This document shows, in pieces, positions 9,233 to 19,612 of a stretch of 64,000 nucleotides of DNA. The notes under the pieces are model-generated. The model was given only the letters and a program-made list of their open reading frames with translations. It was not told the origin of the DNA and searched no databases. A program made the translations under genes and the position numbers. Source of the DNA: an uncultured Flavobacteriaceae bacterium (lineage in GTDB: Bacteria; Bacteroidota; Bacteroidia; Flavobacteriales; Flavobacteriaceae); the NCBI GenBank assembly GCA_947493175.1, contig CANLQD010000003.1:124001-188000 (forward strand). The letters run 5' to 3'. Position 1 is the stretch's first letter, and each line of letters begins with the position of its first letter.

Positions 9233-9937
9233 CTATAATAACTCCTCTAAAACTTGCCGCCCATTCCATGTTCCGATAGATTTATAAGGCTGGAAACGGG
9301 AAAAGAGCTCTTCTTTGTACCAATTGAGCTCCCTTGTTTTTTTAATGGCCTCTTGATGCCCTTTGCTGCGATAGGCGAAGTCCATCAACGCCTTTTTATC
9401 CTTCCAAATACTAAACGTGGCCATTTGCATAAATGGCGCTTCCCCAATTCCTTTGGTAAAGATCAAGCCTTTGTTTCCTTCAAGTGGCTGTTGGCTCGAA
9501 GGTACATGCCGCCAAAACTTCCATAACAAACCTGGTTTTATGGTGGCCCTTGTGATTACCGATATTATGGGGTTGGCTTCATCTAGGCCTGCCGTTACTT
9601 CAAAGGGGTTTTGTCCGCCCCAAGCGCCTTTGGCCGTAATATTTTTCATAAAGAGCGTCCACTGTTCCGAGCTTCTCTTCCGGTACCTGCGCATTAATTT
9701 CGATTTTTCAAAAAACGCATGGGCATCTTCTTCAGAATCCCACAGCTGAAGCAAAGCGTAGACCGACCAATCGGGAAAGGGGTTGAATCCCGATTTTCCA
9801 CTTCCCATCAATTTATATAATTGGAGCCCTTTGGTCCTTGAAAGTGGTGCATGGGCAAATTGCATCATCCAAAAAGCCCACAGCTTACCTCTAAAATCGG
9901 GGTATCTAAAAAAAGTAAGGGTCGTTACCTGGGGCAT
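9233..9937 (-). CDS. crtA: CrtA-family carotenoid monooxygenase, probable 2'-hydroxylase
   Basis: Protein of 234 residues of the spheroidene monooxygenase (CrtA) family. Visible signatures are KLMGSGKSGFNPFPDW with YALLQLW following (residues about 43-67), and a second half containing ITRATIKPGLLWKFW. CrtA proteins are heme-dependent. In purple bacteria they add a 2-keto group, whereas a CrtA relative from a marine flavobacterium has been reported to hydroxylate C-2' in making myxol. Lying tail-to-tail with cruF, this gene would convert saproxanthin-type carotenoids to myxol. It is probably co-transcribed with the two upstream thioredoxin-like genes (29-base gap). The substrate is inferred, not shown. 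Confidence 0.75.
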   Translation of the reverse strand: MPQVTTLTFFRYPDFRGKLWAFWMMQFAHAPLSRTKGLQLYKLMGSGKSGFNPFPDWSVYALLQLWDSEEDAHAFFEKSKLMRRYRKRSSEQWTLFMKNITAKGAWGGQNPFEVTAGLDEANPIISVITRATIKPGLLWKFWRHVPSSQQPLEGNKGLIFTKGIGEAPFMQMATFSIWKDKKALMDFAYRSKGHQEAIKKTRELNWYKEELFSRFQPYKSIGTWNGRQVLEELL

Positions 9938-9966
9938 TCCAAAGATTTAAGGTTGAAATCACTCTC

Positions 9967-10539
9967 TTAAAGACTATCTCCTAACAACTGGTCTAAAAAT
10001 ACCCTTGTTTTTTCACTATTCCAATCGGCTACCCCAATTTTGGACAGTACCAAGGTACCGCTCTTATCGATGATATAGGTAGCCGGAATCGATTTGGAGT
10101 ATATCATACCCGGAACGTCTTCAGCAGCGAAAAATATGGGAAGCCGAGTTGCGCTCGTTTCCATGTACTTTTTAACTCGCTCCCGGGTATCCTGCGCTAC
10201 GAAAACAAAAGTAACCCTTTCCCCATAGTCTTCGTAAAGCTTCTCAAAACCGGGCATTTCGGCCATACAGGGCGGACACCAAGTTGCCCAAAAATTAATC
10301 AATACAACCTTGTCCTTGGCATCCACTAAATCTACTTGTTCGCCGTCAATAGCAGTCAGTCGCCAGCTATAATCCGAGAAAGTACGTTGCTCCGTGGCCT
10401 CTAGTGGGGCAGCACTAGACGAAAAGATACGGGCAAAAAACACTTTGGCGTGAAAGCCGATCGGGGTAAAGAAAAACAGGCCAAAAAAGACAACCCAAGG
10501 CAGGTTTGAAAGTAGTTGTCGTTTCGTAGCTCGAATCAT
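9967..10539 (-). CDS. TlpA/ResA-like thioredoxin, membrane anchored
   Basis: Protein of 190 residues with an N-terminal hydrophobic segment (about 12-32), a linker, and a thioredoxin-like domain with an intact active site (NFWATWCPPC, near residues 82-91) and the cis-Pro region SIPATYIID. It would face the periplasm and act as a disulfide reductant, for example in cytochrome c maturation or repair of oxidised proteins. It overlaps the upstream paralogue by four bases (ATGA) and is followed after 29 bases by crtA. It shares the pattern DKxGTxxxxxxxxADWxxxK with that paralogue, so the two arose by duplication. Confidence 0.85.
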   Translation of the reverse strand: MIRATKRQLLSNLPWVVFFGLFFFTPIGFHAKVFFARIFSSSAAPLEATEQRTFSDYSWRLTAIDGEQVDLVDAKDKVVLINFWATWCPPCMAEMPGFEKLYEDYGERVTFVFVAQDTRERVKKYMETSATRLPIFFAAEDVPGMIYSKSIPATYIIDKSGTLVLSKIGVADWNSEKTRVFLDQLLGDSL

Positions 10540-11090
10540 TCGGCAATCAAGGTATCAAGCAACTTACGAATCTTACTATTGTCCCAATCGGCAATGTCAT
10601 CGGCCCGTACTATAATAGTTCCTTGCTTATCGATGATATAGGAAGAAGGTACGGGTTCTGTCATAACCGGTGCTGGTTCCCCGATAATTAAATAAGTAAC
10701 AGGAAAAGTAAACTTTTTTTCGGCCATAAACGCCTCTACAGGAGGTCTTTCTTCATTCGTAATGATATAAAAATCGATTTGCTCCCCATAATCATCATAT
10801 AAAGCCTGAATGTCCTGTAGTTCGGCAGCACATGGCAAACGCCAAGAAGCCCAAAAGTTGATAAAGATGACATTCCCTTTGGATTTTTCAAAATTGAAAA
10901 AATTCCAATTGGGATCTTTCAGGGTCCAATCATAGGAGGCGAGTGTCTTTTGATCTTCGGAAGCCTCGATATTGGGAGTGAACGAGAAAAGCCGGTTCAA
11001 CCAAACTTTACCGTGGTACCCTAAAGGTGTTAAAAACAAGGATAGTACCAAGGCAATGACCAATAAAGTAAGTATCGTGCTTTTTTTCAT
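10536..11090 (-). CDS. TlpA-like thioredoxin paralogue with degenerate active site (WRLPC)
   Basis: Protein of 184 residues with an N-terminal membrane segment (about 5-22) and a thioredoxin fold like its downstream neighbour. Where the family has WCxxC, this protein reads W83-R84-L85-P86-C87. The nucleophilic first Cys is replaced by Arg (CGT, one base from TGT), while the second Cys remains. It therefore cannot perform the normal dithiol cycle and may be a binding partner, a mixed-disulfide trap or a decaying copy. The reading frame is otherwise intact and the cis-Pro region is present. The start at 11090 (MKKST, right before the membrane helix) is preferred over an upstream in-frame ATG at 11123. 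Confidence 0.85.
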   Translation of the reverse strand: MKKSTILTLLVIALVLSLFLTPLGYHGKVWLNRLFSFTPNIEASEDQKTLASYDWTLKDPNWNFFNFEKSKGNVIFINFWASWRLPCAAELQDIQALYDDYGEQIDFYIITNEERPPVEAFMAEKKFTFPVTYLIIGEPAPVMTEPVPSSYIIDKQGTIIVRADDIADWDNSKIRKLLDTLIAE

Positions 11091-11105
11091 ATCGTTATTG
11101 AAAAC

Positions 11106-11151
11106 CAAAAAAGGGCATCCCACGAGTTGTAACTTTGACTCGGTGGATACC
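11106..11151 (-). terminator. Terminator of the aconitase gene
   Basis: On the minus strand a long, slightly imperfect hairpin (arms 11137-11151 and 11112-11126, each 15 bases) is followed by a T run. It lies between the aconitase stop and the start of the first TlpA-like gene, so aconitase is probably a separate transcript, perhaps with some readthrough. Confidence 0.75.
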
Positions 11152-11174
11152 CATTTTATTATTCGATTGCAGCT

Positions 11175-13448
11175 TTACGCCGCATTTTCCCTTTTGATCA
11201 CATTCAATGCAGAACCTTCCCGGAACCATCCGATCTGTGCTTCATTATAGGTGTGGTTCGCTTTGATCATATCCTTGCTCCCATCGGCATGTACAACCTC
11301 GATCGTTAAAGGAGTATCTGGTGCAAAGTCGGCGATATCGATCAAATTGAACGTATCATCTTCTTGGATCAAGTCATAATCCTGTTCGTTGGCAAAGGTC
11401 AGCCCCAGCATACCTTGCTTCTTCAGGTTTGTCTCATGAATACGGGCAAATGATTTGACCAGTACCACAGCGACTCCCAAGTGTCTCGGTTGCATAGCCG
11501 CATGCTCCCTGGACGAACCTTCGCCGTAGTTATGATCACCGACCACGATCGATTTGATTCCGGCAGCTTTATAGGCCCTCTGGGTATCCGGTACTCCTCC
11601 GTATTCTCCGGTCAATTGGTTCTTGACAAAATTTGTTTTTTGGTTGAAGGCATTCACCGCCCCGATAAGGGTATTATTGGCTATATTATCCAAATGGCCT
11701 CTAAAACGTAGCCATGGGCCTGCCATAGAGATATGATCGGTGGTACATTTGCCAAAGGCTTTGATCAACAGCTTCATACCTTGTAACTGGTCATTGGTCA
11801 TGGGTACAAATGGTTCCAATAACTGTAGCCTTTCAGAATCGGAAGCGACCTTTACGGCAACTCCGGAACCATCTTCATCTGGAGCTAGAAAACCGGCATC
11901 TTCCACTTCAAAACCTTTTGGAGGCAATTCCCAGCCAGTAGGCTCCTCGAATTTTACTTCTTCCCCATTTTCATTGATCAGCGTATCGGTGATGGGATTG
12001 AAATCCAATCGACCCGAAAAAGCGATAGCCGCTGTAATCTCGGGAGAAGCTACAAACGCATGGGTATTCGGATTGCCATCGGCTCGCTTGGCAAAGTTTC
12101 GATTAAATGAATGTACAATACTGTTTTTAGGAGCGTTCTTAGGGTCGCTGTAACGCGCCCACTGACCGATACACGGTCCGCAGGCATTCGTGAATACCTT
12201 GGCACCCAATTTTTCAAAGGTGTCCAAAATGCCATCGCGTTCCGCGGTATAACGTACTTGTTCCGAACCAGGATTAATACCGAGTTCCGCTTTCATCTTA
12301 AGTCCTTTTTCCAACGCTTGTTCCGCAATGGAAGCCGCTCGGGTCAAATCTTCGTAAGATGAGTTGGTACAAGAACCGATAAGGCTCCATTCTACCTGCA
12401 TCGGCCAATCGTTGGCTTTGGCCTTCTCGGTCATTTCAGATCCAACGTTGGTCGATAGGTCTGGTGTAAAGGGACCATTCAACAAAGGGCCTAATTTAGA
12501 TAGGTCAATATCGATGACCTGATCAAAGTAGTCTTCTGGATTGGCATATACCTCGGCATCGGCCGTTAAATGCTCTTTTACCGCATTGGCGGCATCGGCA
12601 ACATCGGCCCTTTCGGTAGCACGCAAGTAACGCTCCATAGCCTCATCGTATCCGAAAGTAGAGGTAGTTGCCCCTATTTCGGCCCCCATATTACAAATAG
12701 TTCCCTTACCGGTACAAGATAATGAGAGGGCCCCAGGTCCAAAGTATTCTACAATAGCACCCGTTCCTCCTTTTACCGTAAGAATTTCGGCAACTTTCAA
12801 AATCACATCCTTTGGCGCTGTCCAACCCGAAATGGTTCCGGTTAAACGAACACCGATCAATTTCGGGAATTTCAACTCCCAAGCCATCCCGGCCATCACA
12901 TCTACCGCATCGGCACCCCCTACTCCAATCGCCACCATTCCTAATCCACCTGCATTCACGGTATGCGAATCGGTTCCGATCATCATTCCTCCCGGGAACG
13001 CATAATTTTCCAACACCACTTGGTGAATGATACCGGCCCCGGGCTTCCAAAAGCCGATGCCATATTTGTTGGATACAGATTCCAAAAAATCGAAAACTTC
13101 GGCACTGGTCGAATTGGCCATTTTTAAATCGGCCGCCGCACCACTTTTAGCTTGAATCAGGTGATCGCAATGAACGGTCGTAGGTACCGCTACCTTAGGT
13201 TTACCAGCCTGCATGAACTGCAATAAGGCCATTTGGGCCGTGGCATCTTGACAAGCGATACGGTCGGGAGCGAAATCAACATAATCCTTACCACGAACAA
13301 AGGCCTTGGTAGGAATACCATCCCAAAGGTGGGAATACAATATTTTTTCAGAAAGTGTTAGCGGCCTGCCAACTATTTCCCTAGCCTTGTTAACGCGTTC
13401 CGCCATATTGGCGTACACCCCTTTGATCATATCGATATCAAATGCCAT
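11175..13448 (-). CDS. acn: Aconitate hydratase, mitochondrial-type
   Basis: TCA-cycle enzyme of 757 residues that isomerises citrate to isocitrate through a 4Fe-4S cluster in the cytosol. The cluster Cys residues are seen in SCTNSS and in ACGPCIGQW. The substrate-binding SFNRNF and [10 protein letters not shown] segments are intact. Length and sequence match the mitochondrial-like aconitases used by Bacteroidetes. The longest ORF starts at 13532, but the ATG at 13448 (MAFDIDMIK) is chosen: it gives the usual family N-terminus, and a perfect -7 element lies between the two positions. A terminator follows the gene. Confidence 0.95.
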   Translation of the reverse strand: MAFDIDMIKGVYANMAERVNKAREIVGRPLTLSEKILYSHLWDGIPTKAFVRGKDYVDFAPDRIACQDATAQMALLQFMQAGKPKVAVPTTVHCDHLIQAKSGAAADLKMANSTSAEVFDFLESVSNKYGIGFWKPGAGIIHQVVLENYAFPGGMMIGTDSHTVNAGGLGMVAIGVGGADAVDVMAGMAWELKFPKLIGVRLTGTISGWTAPKDVILKVAEILTVKGGTGAIVEYFGPGALSLSCTGKGTICNMGAEIGATTSTFGYDEAMERYLRATERADVADAANAVKEHLTADAEVYANPEDYFDQVIDIDLSKLGPLLNGPFTPDLSTNVGSEMTEKAKANDWPMQVEWSLIGSCTNSSYEDLTRAASIAEQALEKGLKMKAELGINPGSEQVRYTAERDGILDTFEKLGAKVFTNACGPCIGQWARYSDPKNAPKNSIVHSFNRNFAKRADGNPNTHAFVASPEITAAIAFSGRLDFNPITDTLINENGEEVKFEEPTGWELPPKGFEVEDAGFLAPDEDGSGVAVKVASDSERLQLLEPFVPMTNDQLQGMKLLIKAFGKCTTDHISMAGPWLRFRGHLDNIANNTLIGAVNAFNQKTNFVKNQLTGEYGGVPDTQRAYKAAGIKSIVVGDHNYGEGSSREHAAMQPRHLGVAVVLVKSFARIHETNLKKQGMLGLTFANEQDYDLIQEDDTFNLIDIADFAPDTPLTIEVVHADGSKDMIKANHTYNEAQIGWFREGSALNVIKRENAA

Positions 13449-13478
13449 TGTTCTTAATTTTTTGGTTATGCAATTCCG

Positions 13479-13486
13479 CAAAGTTA
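13479..13486 (-). promoter_or_regulatory. -7 element of the aconitase promoter
   Basis: The minus strand reads TAACTTTG, an exact TAnnTTTG match, 30 bases before the ATG at 13448. It places transcription start near 13474, downstream of the alternative start at 13532, and so fixes the start codon. The -33 region is only T-rich. Confidence 0.6.
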
Positions 13487-13556
13487 ATGAAATCTTTACC
13501 CCATTTGAAATTTTTGGCTTCTGAAAAATCACCCAAAACCCATACTTTGTAGGTTT

Positions 13557-13661
13557 TTACCTTTTCGGCGCCAAAACAATATCAGTGAAGTCTACCTTGC
13601 CTCTCTGAAAGTGAACAATTCCATCATTTTTAAGACGCTCTTCAATTCGTTTAAAAGACAT
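13557..13661 (-). other. Short ORF or gene remnant (34 codons)
   Basis: Within the roughly 400-base gap between aconitase and the large secreted protein, the minus strand has an ATG at 13661 and a TAA at 13557-13559. It reads MSFKRIEERLKNDGIVHF and ends with VDFTDIVLAPKR. The same frame stays open and protein-like for about 15 more codons upstream without an ATG, until a TAG. That suggests the tail of a decayed gene. I do not recognise it. Nothing else in 13662-13846 is assignable beyond a possible promoter near 13782-13807 for the next gene. Confidence 0.25.
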
Positions 13662-13846
13662 TGGTTCGCAAAGCTCAGTACTCGCCTCAGTGAAAATTAA
13701 GGAGGTTCCCTATCGCTCTTCCCCTTACATTATGAACGGCAGCTTAAAGAATTTCCAATCAATTCTGTTAAAAAATTAGCATTTGTTGTCAGAAACATAC
13801 TATATTGCGCATTGCTTAAACGTTTAACCTAATAAATGATCAGAAA

Positions 13847-16800
13847 ATGAAACAATATTACCTACGGATGGATGAGGGGGGCTTATCCGTTCTATTTCGC
13901 TATCTATGTATAGCGAGTTGCCTCTTCTTTATGGGAAGTTTAATGGCCCAGACATCTACTTATGACAACGCGGCCGATTGGGATGTTTTTCCGGTAGGCA
14001 ACCTAACGGTACAAGAAGTTTCCGATGCCTTGGCCACAGACGGGGCGGCCATTGAGATCACCACAGCTATTAGTACCGTTAATTGGTATGATGCATTGAT
14101 ACAGACGTTTCAAAACAACACGCCCGCCATGGTAAACGGAAAAGAGTATACCGTAAGCCTTAAGTATCGTGCAGCAAGTGATCGTCAACTACGTGTAATC
14201 ATCGCTGGTAGACCCACCGATACCTATGGTCCGGAAGACAACCGATACTATGAGGAGTTCGTAAATGCCACGACCGAGTATCAGGATTTCTCTTTCACCT
14301 TCGTTTCCAACGACTTGGTCGAAGGTACTTTGCACCTACAGCTATTCGCAGGTGGTGACGACACCTCATTCTTTATAGATGAAGTTACCATCTCGGTAAC
14401 CGAACCCGAAATTCCCGAAACCTATGCTGAAATCGGTGATTGGAGTGTATTCCCGGTCGATAATCTTACACTTACGGAAGAGGCGGATACTGACGCACTT
14501 AATGGCAACGCTATTAAAGTGATGACCAATATAGAGACGGCAAATTGGTGGGAAGCATTGATACAAACACAACAAGATCAAGCAATATCTATCGTTAACG
14601 GAAACGAATATACGGTTCGTTTTCAATACAAATCAGAAGCCGACCGTCAGGTTCGTGTCGTGATTGCCGGGCGTCCGACCGATACGTACGGACCGGAGGA
14701 CAATCAGTACTATAGTGAATTCATCAACAGCACGGGTACCTACCAAGAATTCAGCTATACATTTACCTCCAATGATACCCAAGCAGGCACCGTTCATGCG
14801 CAACTTTTTGTAGGAGGCAACGCGACACCCTTTTTCTTGGATGACTTCAAAATTACCGAACAGGTAGGCACACCCCCGGATGATGAAAACTACGACACCG
14901 TGGCAGACTGGGACGCTTTTCCAATCGATAATTTTACAATTACCGAAGAGGCCGATGCCGATGCCATAAATGGTTCGGCCATCAAGTTTACTACCGAGGT
15001 CACCACGGTTAACTGGTACGATGCGTTGTTACAAACTTTTCAATCGAACACCCCTGCGCTTGCCGAAGGCAATCAATACACCATACGCTTTCGCCATAGG
15101 GCCGAAGCTGACCGACAAATACGGGTGGTCATTGCGGGGAGGCCTACGGACACCTATGGCCCTGAAGACAATCAATATTACAGTGAGTTTGTAAATGTTT
15201 CCAACACCTATCAAGACTTTAGTTTTACCTTCGCCTCTACCGATACCGAGCCTGGTTCGGTTCATGTGCAATTATTTGCCGGTGGGGACGAAACCGGTTT
15301 TTTCGTAGATGATTTTGATATTACGGTAGATGATGGTACTCCAACCGGGGAAGAACCCTTCGAGGATGTGGATAAATGGAATACCTATCCGACCAATACC
15401 CTTGTTCACGAAATCGTTACAGACGCTAGTGCCGTGAATCAAGAAGCCATCAAAGTTTCTGTAGACTCCACTACGACCTTGGTCGATCAAGAGTGGTACA
15501 ATGCCGGTTTCCAGATATTACAAGACGAAGGAGTGGTAGAAGAAGAGGGGAAACGATATCGAGTCTCTTTCCGTTACCGTGCAGATTCTGACAGACAGGT
15601 TTGGTTTGGATTGCGATCGCGACCTTACGACACCTTCGGAACTGACGACACCGATTATTTCGGCAACTTCCTCAACTTTACATCTGAGTACCAAGACTTT
15701 ATTCGGACCATAACGGTGACCGCTCCAGACTCCGTGCTATCGACCATATATACCGCTTTTTTTATGGGAGGGAGTGATGTTCCGATCTATATAGATAATT
15801 TTCAAATTGTAGAGGCCGCCGAACTTAGAACAGAACCGACGACCCTTTACGTAAACCCAATAGGGAGTGATACCAATCCTGGTACTTCCAATACAGCAGA
15901 AGGAGCTTTCAGGACAATTGGCCAGGCATTGTCACAACTAATCCCTGGAGATTCTTTATTGATAGCGGATGGTCTGTATCAAGAAAATTCCCTTGAACTA
16001 GAAAATATCAAAGGAAACCCCGATTTGGTCACTACCGTAAAGTCTATTAACAGATGGGGTGCCAAAATCGAGGGTACGTCGCAATACGATGAACTTTTTG
16101 CTATTGTGAATAGTGATTATATTGTTATCGATGGAATCGAAGTTTTCAACAACAATAATGTCGAGTTGGAAGATTGGAACGCGGGCGTAGAGGCCACCGG
16201 ATCCAACCACGTGACCATTAAGAACGTATATGCGCACGATTGCGGTTGTAACGGTATCAGCGGTCGCGAAGGCGACTATTTCACCTTTGAAAACAATGTG
16301 CTACAAGACAACGCAAAAACAAACCCGTACAATTGTAGCGGCATGAGTATTTACCAACCCATCGCCCTAGACGATGCACCAGGATATCATATCATTATCC
16401 GCAACAACGTGGCTTTTGAAAATGAGTGTAGACTTCCCTTTTCTCCCAGGGGTTTCACGATTCCTACAGATGGAAACGGAATTATTCTAGATGATTTTAA
16501 CCATACTCAAAGCGAAGGGATACCTGCATACACTCCTAACACTTTGGTAGAAAACAACCTTACCTTTAATAACGGAGGTGCCGGAATAAAAATATACGAG
16601 GTCGCCAATGCGACCATTCGTAACAATACGGCTTGGCACAATAATTATGTACTACGAGAATTTTCGGGAGGACTAGGAGATATCGGGGTGCAAGCGGTCA
16701 ATGGTGCTATTGAGATCTACAACAACATTTCTGTAGAAGAGTTTGGACAGGAAAACGGACATGGTTTGTTTATCCAAACCACAAATGAAGCAACGGTTGC

Positions 16801-19447
16801 CCTTGAGAACAATATTGTTGTTGGGTCCAGAAGTTTTGAAGGTGCCGTCCCGATCGAACAGGACAACACCTTTGTATCGGTCAATCAGCAATCCTATCCG
16901 GCTTTTACCAATGCCACGACCGATATACAATTTAGCAGCGCATCCGATTTTAGAAACTACTTTGGCCTTCGAGAAATCAGTCCGGCCATCGATGCCGGTA
17001 ATACCGATTTAGGGGCCGTTAAGGATTTGGAGGGAATAGATCGGCCCATAGGCAGTGCAACGGACATTGGGGCTTATGAGGGGCCAACGGACTCCGATAC
17101 ACCATTACCTCCCGACGAAACCTTGATCGCGACTATTCAAAATACACAAACGCCTATTGTTATCGATGGTCTCAAAGACGGTGCCTATATTGGTGGAGTA
17201 AACGATATTACGAAGCAATCGGTTTCGCTTGAAGACGTTTCGGATCGCGATGATCTTTCCGCAAGTTGGACGGCCCTTTGGGACGAAACCAACTTGTACC
17301 TTCAAATAGCCGTGACCGATGAGACCATTACCGACGATTCAGCTGATACCATTGATGACGATAGTATCGAGATACATATCGATGGTGACAATTCCAAAGC
17401 GGAAAACTACAACGACGATGACTATATTTTCCTTTTGGGAACAGGAACGGGAGCTACCTTGCAAGAGTTATTGCGGAACGATGTTTCCGGGGTTGATGCC
17501 GAAGTAACCGATACCGATACGGGCTATAGTGCCGAGATTGCGATTCCATGGACTAAGATCGGGGTTACACCCACTGATAGTCTTAAAATAGCTTTGGATA
17601 TTCAAATAAACGATGATGATACCGGTGGGGCACGCGATAGTAAAATAGCCTGGCAAGACCTCTTGGAAGACAATACGACGATTCCCTCACGGCTTGGAGA
17701 GGGGCTTATAGTGGTCTTACCCCCACCTCCCGCCGTTGCCAAAACAGCAGTTCCCGTGGAAATAGACGGAGTCGAGGATACTTCCTGGAATTCCCCCGAT
17801 ACCATTTCAATTGAAACCAATGTGTCAGGTGAGGTAAGCGATTCTGATGATCTGGCCGGTACCTGGAAAGCACAATGGGACGAAAATGCGCTTTACTTCT
17901 TTATTTCTGTTACCGACGACGACCTTCAAAATGATAGCGACCCTTGGTATGAAGACGACGGGGTGGAAATTTACATCGATTCCGATAATTCAAAAAATAC
18001 GACCTACGGCAGCGATGACCACCAACTAACTATTGGTTGGAACAACGGAAACCTCATAGAGGACACCAAGGATAACATCGGACCTGGTTCAACGGTAGCT
18101 GTGGTAGACACAAATCAAGGGTACGATGTAGAAGTTTCCATTCCTTGGAGTGCACTGGGTCTGACCCCTACTGCAGGGCAATTTATCGGATTGGACGTGC
18201 ATATCATCGATGATGATGAAGGTGGTGCACGTAGTGGTAAGTTATCATGGTTTTCACAAATCGATGAATCGTATCGCGACCCGTCGCTCTTTGGAAACAT
18301 CTTCCTAAAAGATGCATCAGATCCGGGAAACGACACCGCCTACGGCGAGGTAGGAAATACCGCCGGTAATCATATTTGGAATACCGTCAACTACAACAAC
18401 ACATATACCGACCCTGTGGTGGTCATGGGGCCGCTGAGCACCAATGGCAACCAGCCCGCTACGGTTCGGGTAAAAAATACTGCCGGGGCAGGTTTTCAAT
18501 GGCAAGTAGATGAATGGGCCTATCTCGATGGTCCCCATTTGGTTGAAAGTATCAGCTACATGGTGGTAGAAACTGGGAGCCATGTAATGGAAAACGGTTC
18601 AAATCTCGTTGCGGGAAAAGCCGACGTAGGAACGTCGTGGACAACGGTTTCCCTTCCCGCGATTTTTAATGATGCCCCCATAGTAGTACCGCAGGTAATC
18701 ACTGTCAACGGCGGACAACCTGTAGATGTTCGAATTCGAAACATCTGTGCGACCTCTTTTCAATTGAAACTACAGGAGGAAGAAAATGGCGGAGATGGCT
18801 CTGGAAATAGGGCCCATGCCATTGAAACCATCGGTTGGGTAGCCATTGAAGCAGGAACGGCATCCGGTGATGGCACAGGGCTTTTAGAGGTAGCCAATAC
18901 CGGTAACGTGGTAGATCATAAGAATTATCAGCTCAACTTTGGGCAATCTTACCCCAATGACCAAAGGGTATTTATAGCCCATGAACAAACGACCAATGGT
19001 GGCGATCCAGGTACTCTTCGTTTCAAGAGCAATTCATTCGCTATAAACGGTATCACCCTCTTTTTTCAAGAAGAAAAATCAAAAGACCAGGAAACCGGCC
19101 ATGTTAAAGAAAATGTTGGTTTTGCAGTTTTCGGCAGTACAGGCGACTTAATCGCCGGGAATACCACGCTCAATAGTGCTCAAGGTCAAAACTTGGAAAT
19201 CCAGGTGCCACGTGAAATCCTGTTATACCCAAACCCTACTTTCGGCGAAGCTAAAGTGGCGATGACCGGTATGGTATTGGCCAAGGGTACGCTAACCGTC
19301 ATGGACCTGACGGGTAATACAGTGCTACGAGCCCAGATTTCGGAAGATAAAGATAGCATAGATGTAGCTAGCTTACCTAACGGACTTTATATCGTACGGA
19401 TCAATGCGGGAGACGCCTCTTATACAACGAAACTTTATAAGCAATAA
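13847..19447 (+). CDS. Large secreted beta-helix/carbohydrate-binding protein with type IX sorting signal
   Basis: Exported protein of 1866 residues. After a signal peptide (hydrophobic core about 16-33, ending ...SLMAQ) come four repeats of about 155 residues (about 41-190, 191-346, 347-502, 503-662). They resemble CBM4/9/22-type jelly rolls and share the core AGRPTDTYGPEDNxYY; the fourth is the most divergent. Residues about 663-1080 are a right-handed parallel beta-helix of the pectate-lyase-like kind. Two CBM9/DOMON-like sugar-binding domains follow (about 1094-1290 and 1297-1488), then a region with H-type-lectin-like repeats (about 1490-1780). The C-terminal 80 residues are a type IX Por sorting domain (LYPNPTFGEA to YTTKLYKQ). 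A surface polysaccharide lyase or binding role is likely; the substrate is unknown. No SusC/D genes adjoin it. Confidence 0.85.
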   Translation: MKQYYLRMDEGGLSVLFRYLCIASCLFFMGSLMAQTSTYDNAADWDVFPVGNLTVQEVSDALATDGAAIEITTAISTVNWYDALIQTFQNNTPAMVNGKEYTVSLKYRAASDRQLRVIIAGRPTDTYGPEDNRYYEEFVNATTEYQDFSFTFVSNDLVEGTLHLQLFAGGDDTSFFIDEVTISVTEPEIPETYAEIGDWSVFPVDNLTLTEEADTDALNGNAIKVMTNIETANWWEALIQTQQDQAISIVNGNEYTVRFQYKSEADRQVRVVIAGRPTDTYGPEDNQYYSEFINSTGTYQEFSYTFTSNDTQAGTVHAQLFVGGNATPFFLDDFKITEQVGTPPDDENYDTVADWDAFPIDNFTITEEADADAINGSAIKFTTEVTTVNWYDALLQTFQSNTPALAEGNQYTIRFRHRAEADRQIRVVIAGRPTDTYGPEDNQYYSEFVNVSNTYQDFSFTFASTDTEPGSVHVQLFAGGDETGFFVDDFDITVDDGTPTGEEPFEDVDKWNTYPTNTLVHEIVTDASAVNQEAIKVSVDSTTTLVDQEWYNAGFQILQDEGVVEEEGKRYRVSFRYRADSDRQVWFGLRSRPYDTFGTDDTDYFGNFLNFTSEYQDFIRTITVTAPDSVLSTIYTAFFMGGSDVPIYIDNFQIVEAAELRTEPTTLYVNPIGSDTNPGTSNTAEGAFRTIGQALSQLIPGDSLLIADGLYQENSLELENIKGNPDLVTTVKSINRWGAKIEGTSQYDELFAIVNSDYIVIDGIEVFNNNNVELEDWNAGVEATGSNHVTIKNVYAHDCGCNGISGREGDYFTFENNVLQDNAKTNPYNCSGMSIYQPIALDDAPGYHIIIRNNVAFENECRLPFSPRGFTIPTDGNGIILDDFNHTQSEGIPAYTPNTLVENNLTFNNGGAGIKIYEVANATIRNNTAWHNNYVLREFSGGLGDIGVQAVNGAIEIYNNISVEEFGQENGHGLFIQTTNEATVALENNIVVGSRSFEGAVPIEQDNTFVSVNQQSYPAFTNATTDIQFSSASDFRNYFGLREISPAIDAGNTDLGAVKDLEGIDRPIGSATDIGAYEGPTDSDTPLPPDETLIATIQNTQTPIVIDGLKDGAYIGGVNDITKQSVSLEDVSDRDDLSASWTALWDETNLYLQIAVTDETITDDSADTIDDDSIEIHIDGDNSKAENYNDDDYIFLLGTGTGATLQELLRNDVSGVDAEVTDTDTGYSAEIAIPWTKIGVTPTDSLKIALDIQINDDDTGGARDSKIAWQDLLEDNTTIPSRLGEGLIVVLPPPPAVAKTAVPVEIDGVEDTSWNSPDTISIETNVSGEVSDSDDLAGTWKAQWDENALYFFISVTDDDLQNDSDPWYEDDGVEIYIDSDNSKNTTYGSDDHQLTIGWNNGNLIEDTKDNIGPGSTVAVVDTNQGYDVEVSIPWSALGLTPTAGQFIGLDVHIIDDDEGGARSGKLSWFSQIDESYRDPSLFGNIFLKDASDPGNDTAYGEVGNTAGNHIWNTVNYNNTYTDPVVVMGPLSTNGNQPATVRVKNTAGAGFQWQVDEWAYLDGPHLVESISYMVVETGSHVMENGSNLVAGKADVGTSWTTVSLPAIFNDAPIVVPQVITVNGGQPVDVRIRNICATSFQLKLQEEENGGDGSGNRAHAIETIGWVAIEAGTASGDGTGLLEVANTGNVVDHKNYQLNFGQSYPNDQRVFIAHEQTTNGGDPGTLRFKSNSFAINGITLFFQEEKSKDQETGHVKENVGFAVFGSTGDLIAGNTTLNSAQGQNLEIQVPREILLYPNPTFGEAKVAMTGMVLAKGTLTVMDLTGNTVLRAQISEDKDSIDVASLPNGLYIVRINAGDASYTTKLYKQ

Positions 19448-19474
19448 GAAATCTTTCTTCTGATATCTTACAAG

Positions 19475-19504
19475 GGGCCACTTTAAAACGTGGCCCTTTT
19501 TTTT
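19475..19504 (+). terminator. Terminator of the large secreted protein gene
   Basis: Perfect stem GGGCCAC / GTGGCCC (19475-19481, 19490-19496) followed by eight Ts. It closes the single-gene transcript. Confidence 0.9.
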
Positions 19505-19612
19505 ATCTACAGACCCTATTTTCTGTTGTAACAAAAAAAGCTAATTGCATAGTATTTCCTTTCCCAATAGGCTTTCATGCAACGCAGTAAGCCAAGACCT
19601 GATGTGCATATT

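Noticed and set aside
12706..13050. Arg/Gly-rich minus-strand ORF within aconitase
   Set aside because: It is an alternative frame of the aconitase gene on the same strand. Its extreme Arg, Cys and Gly content shows it is not coding.
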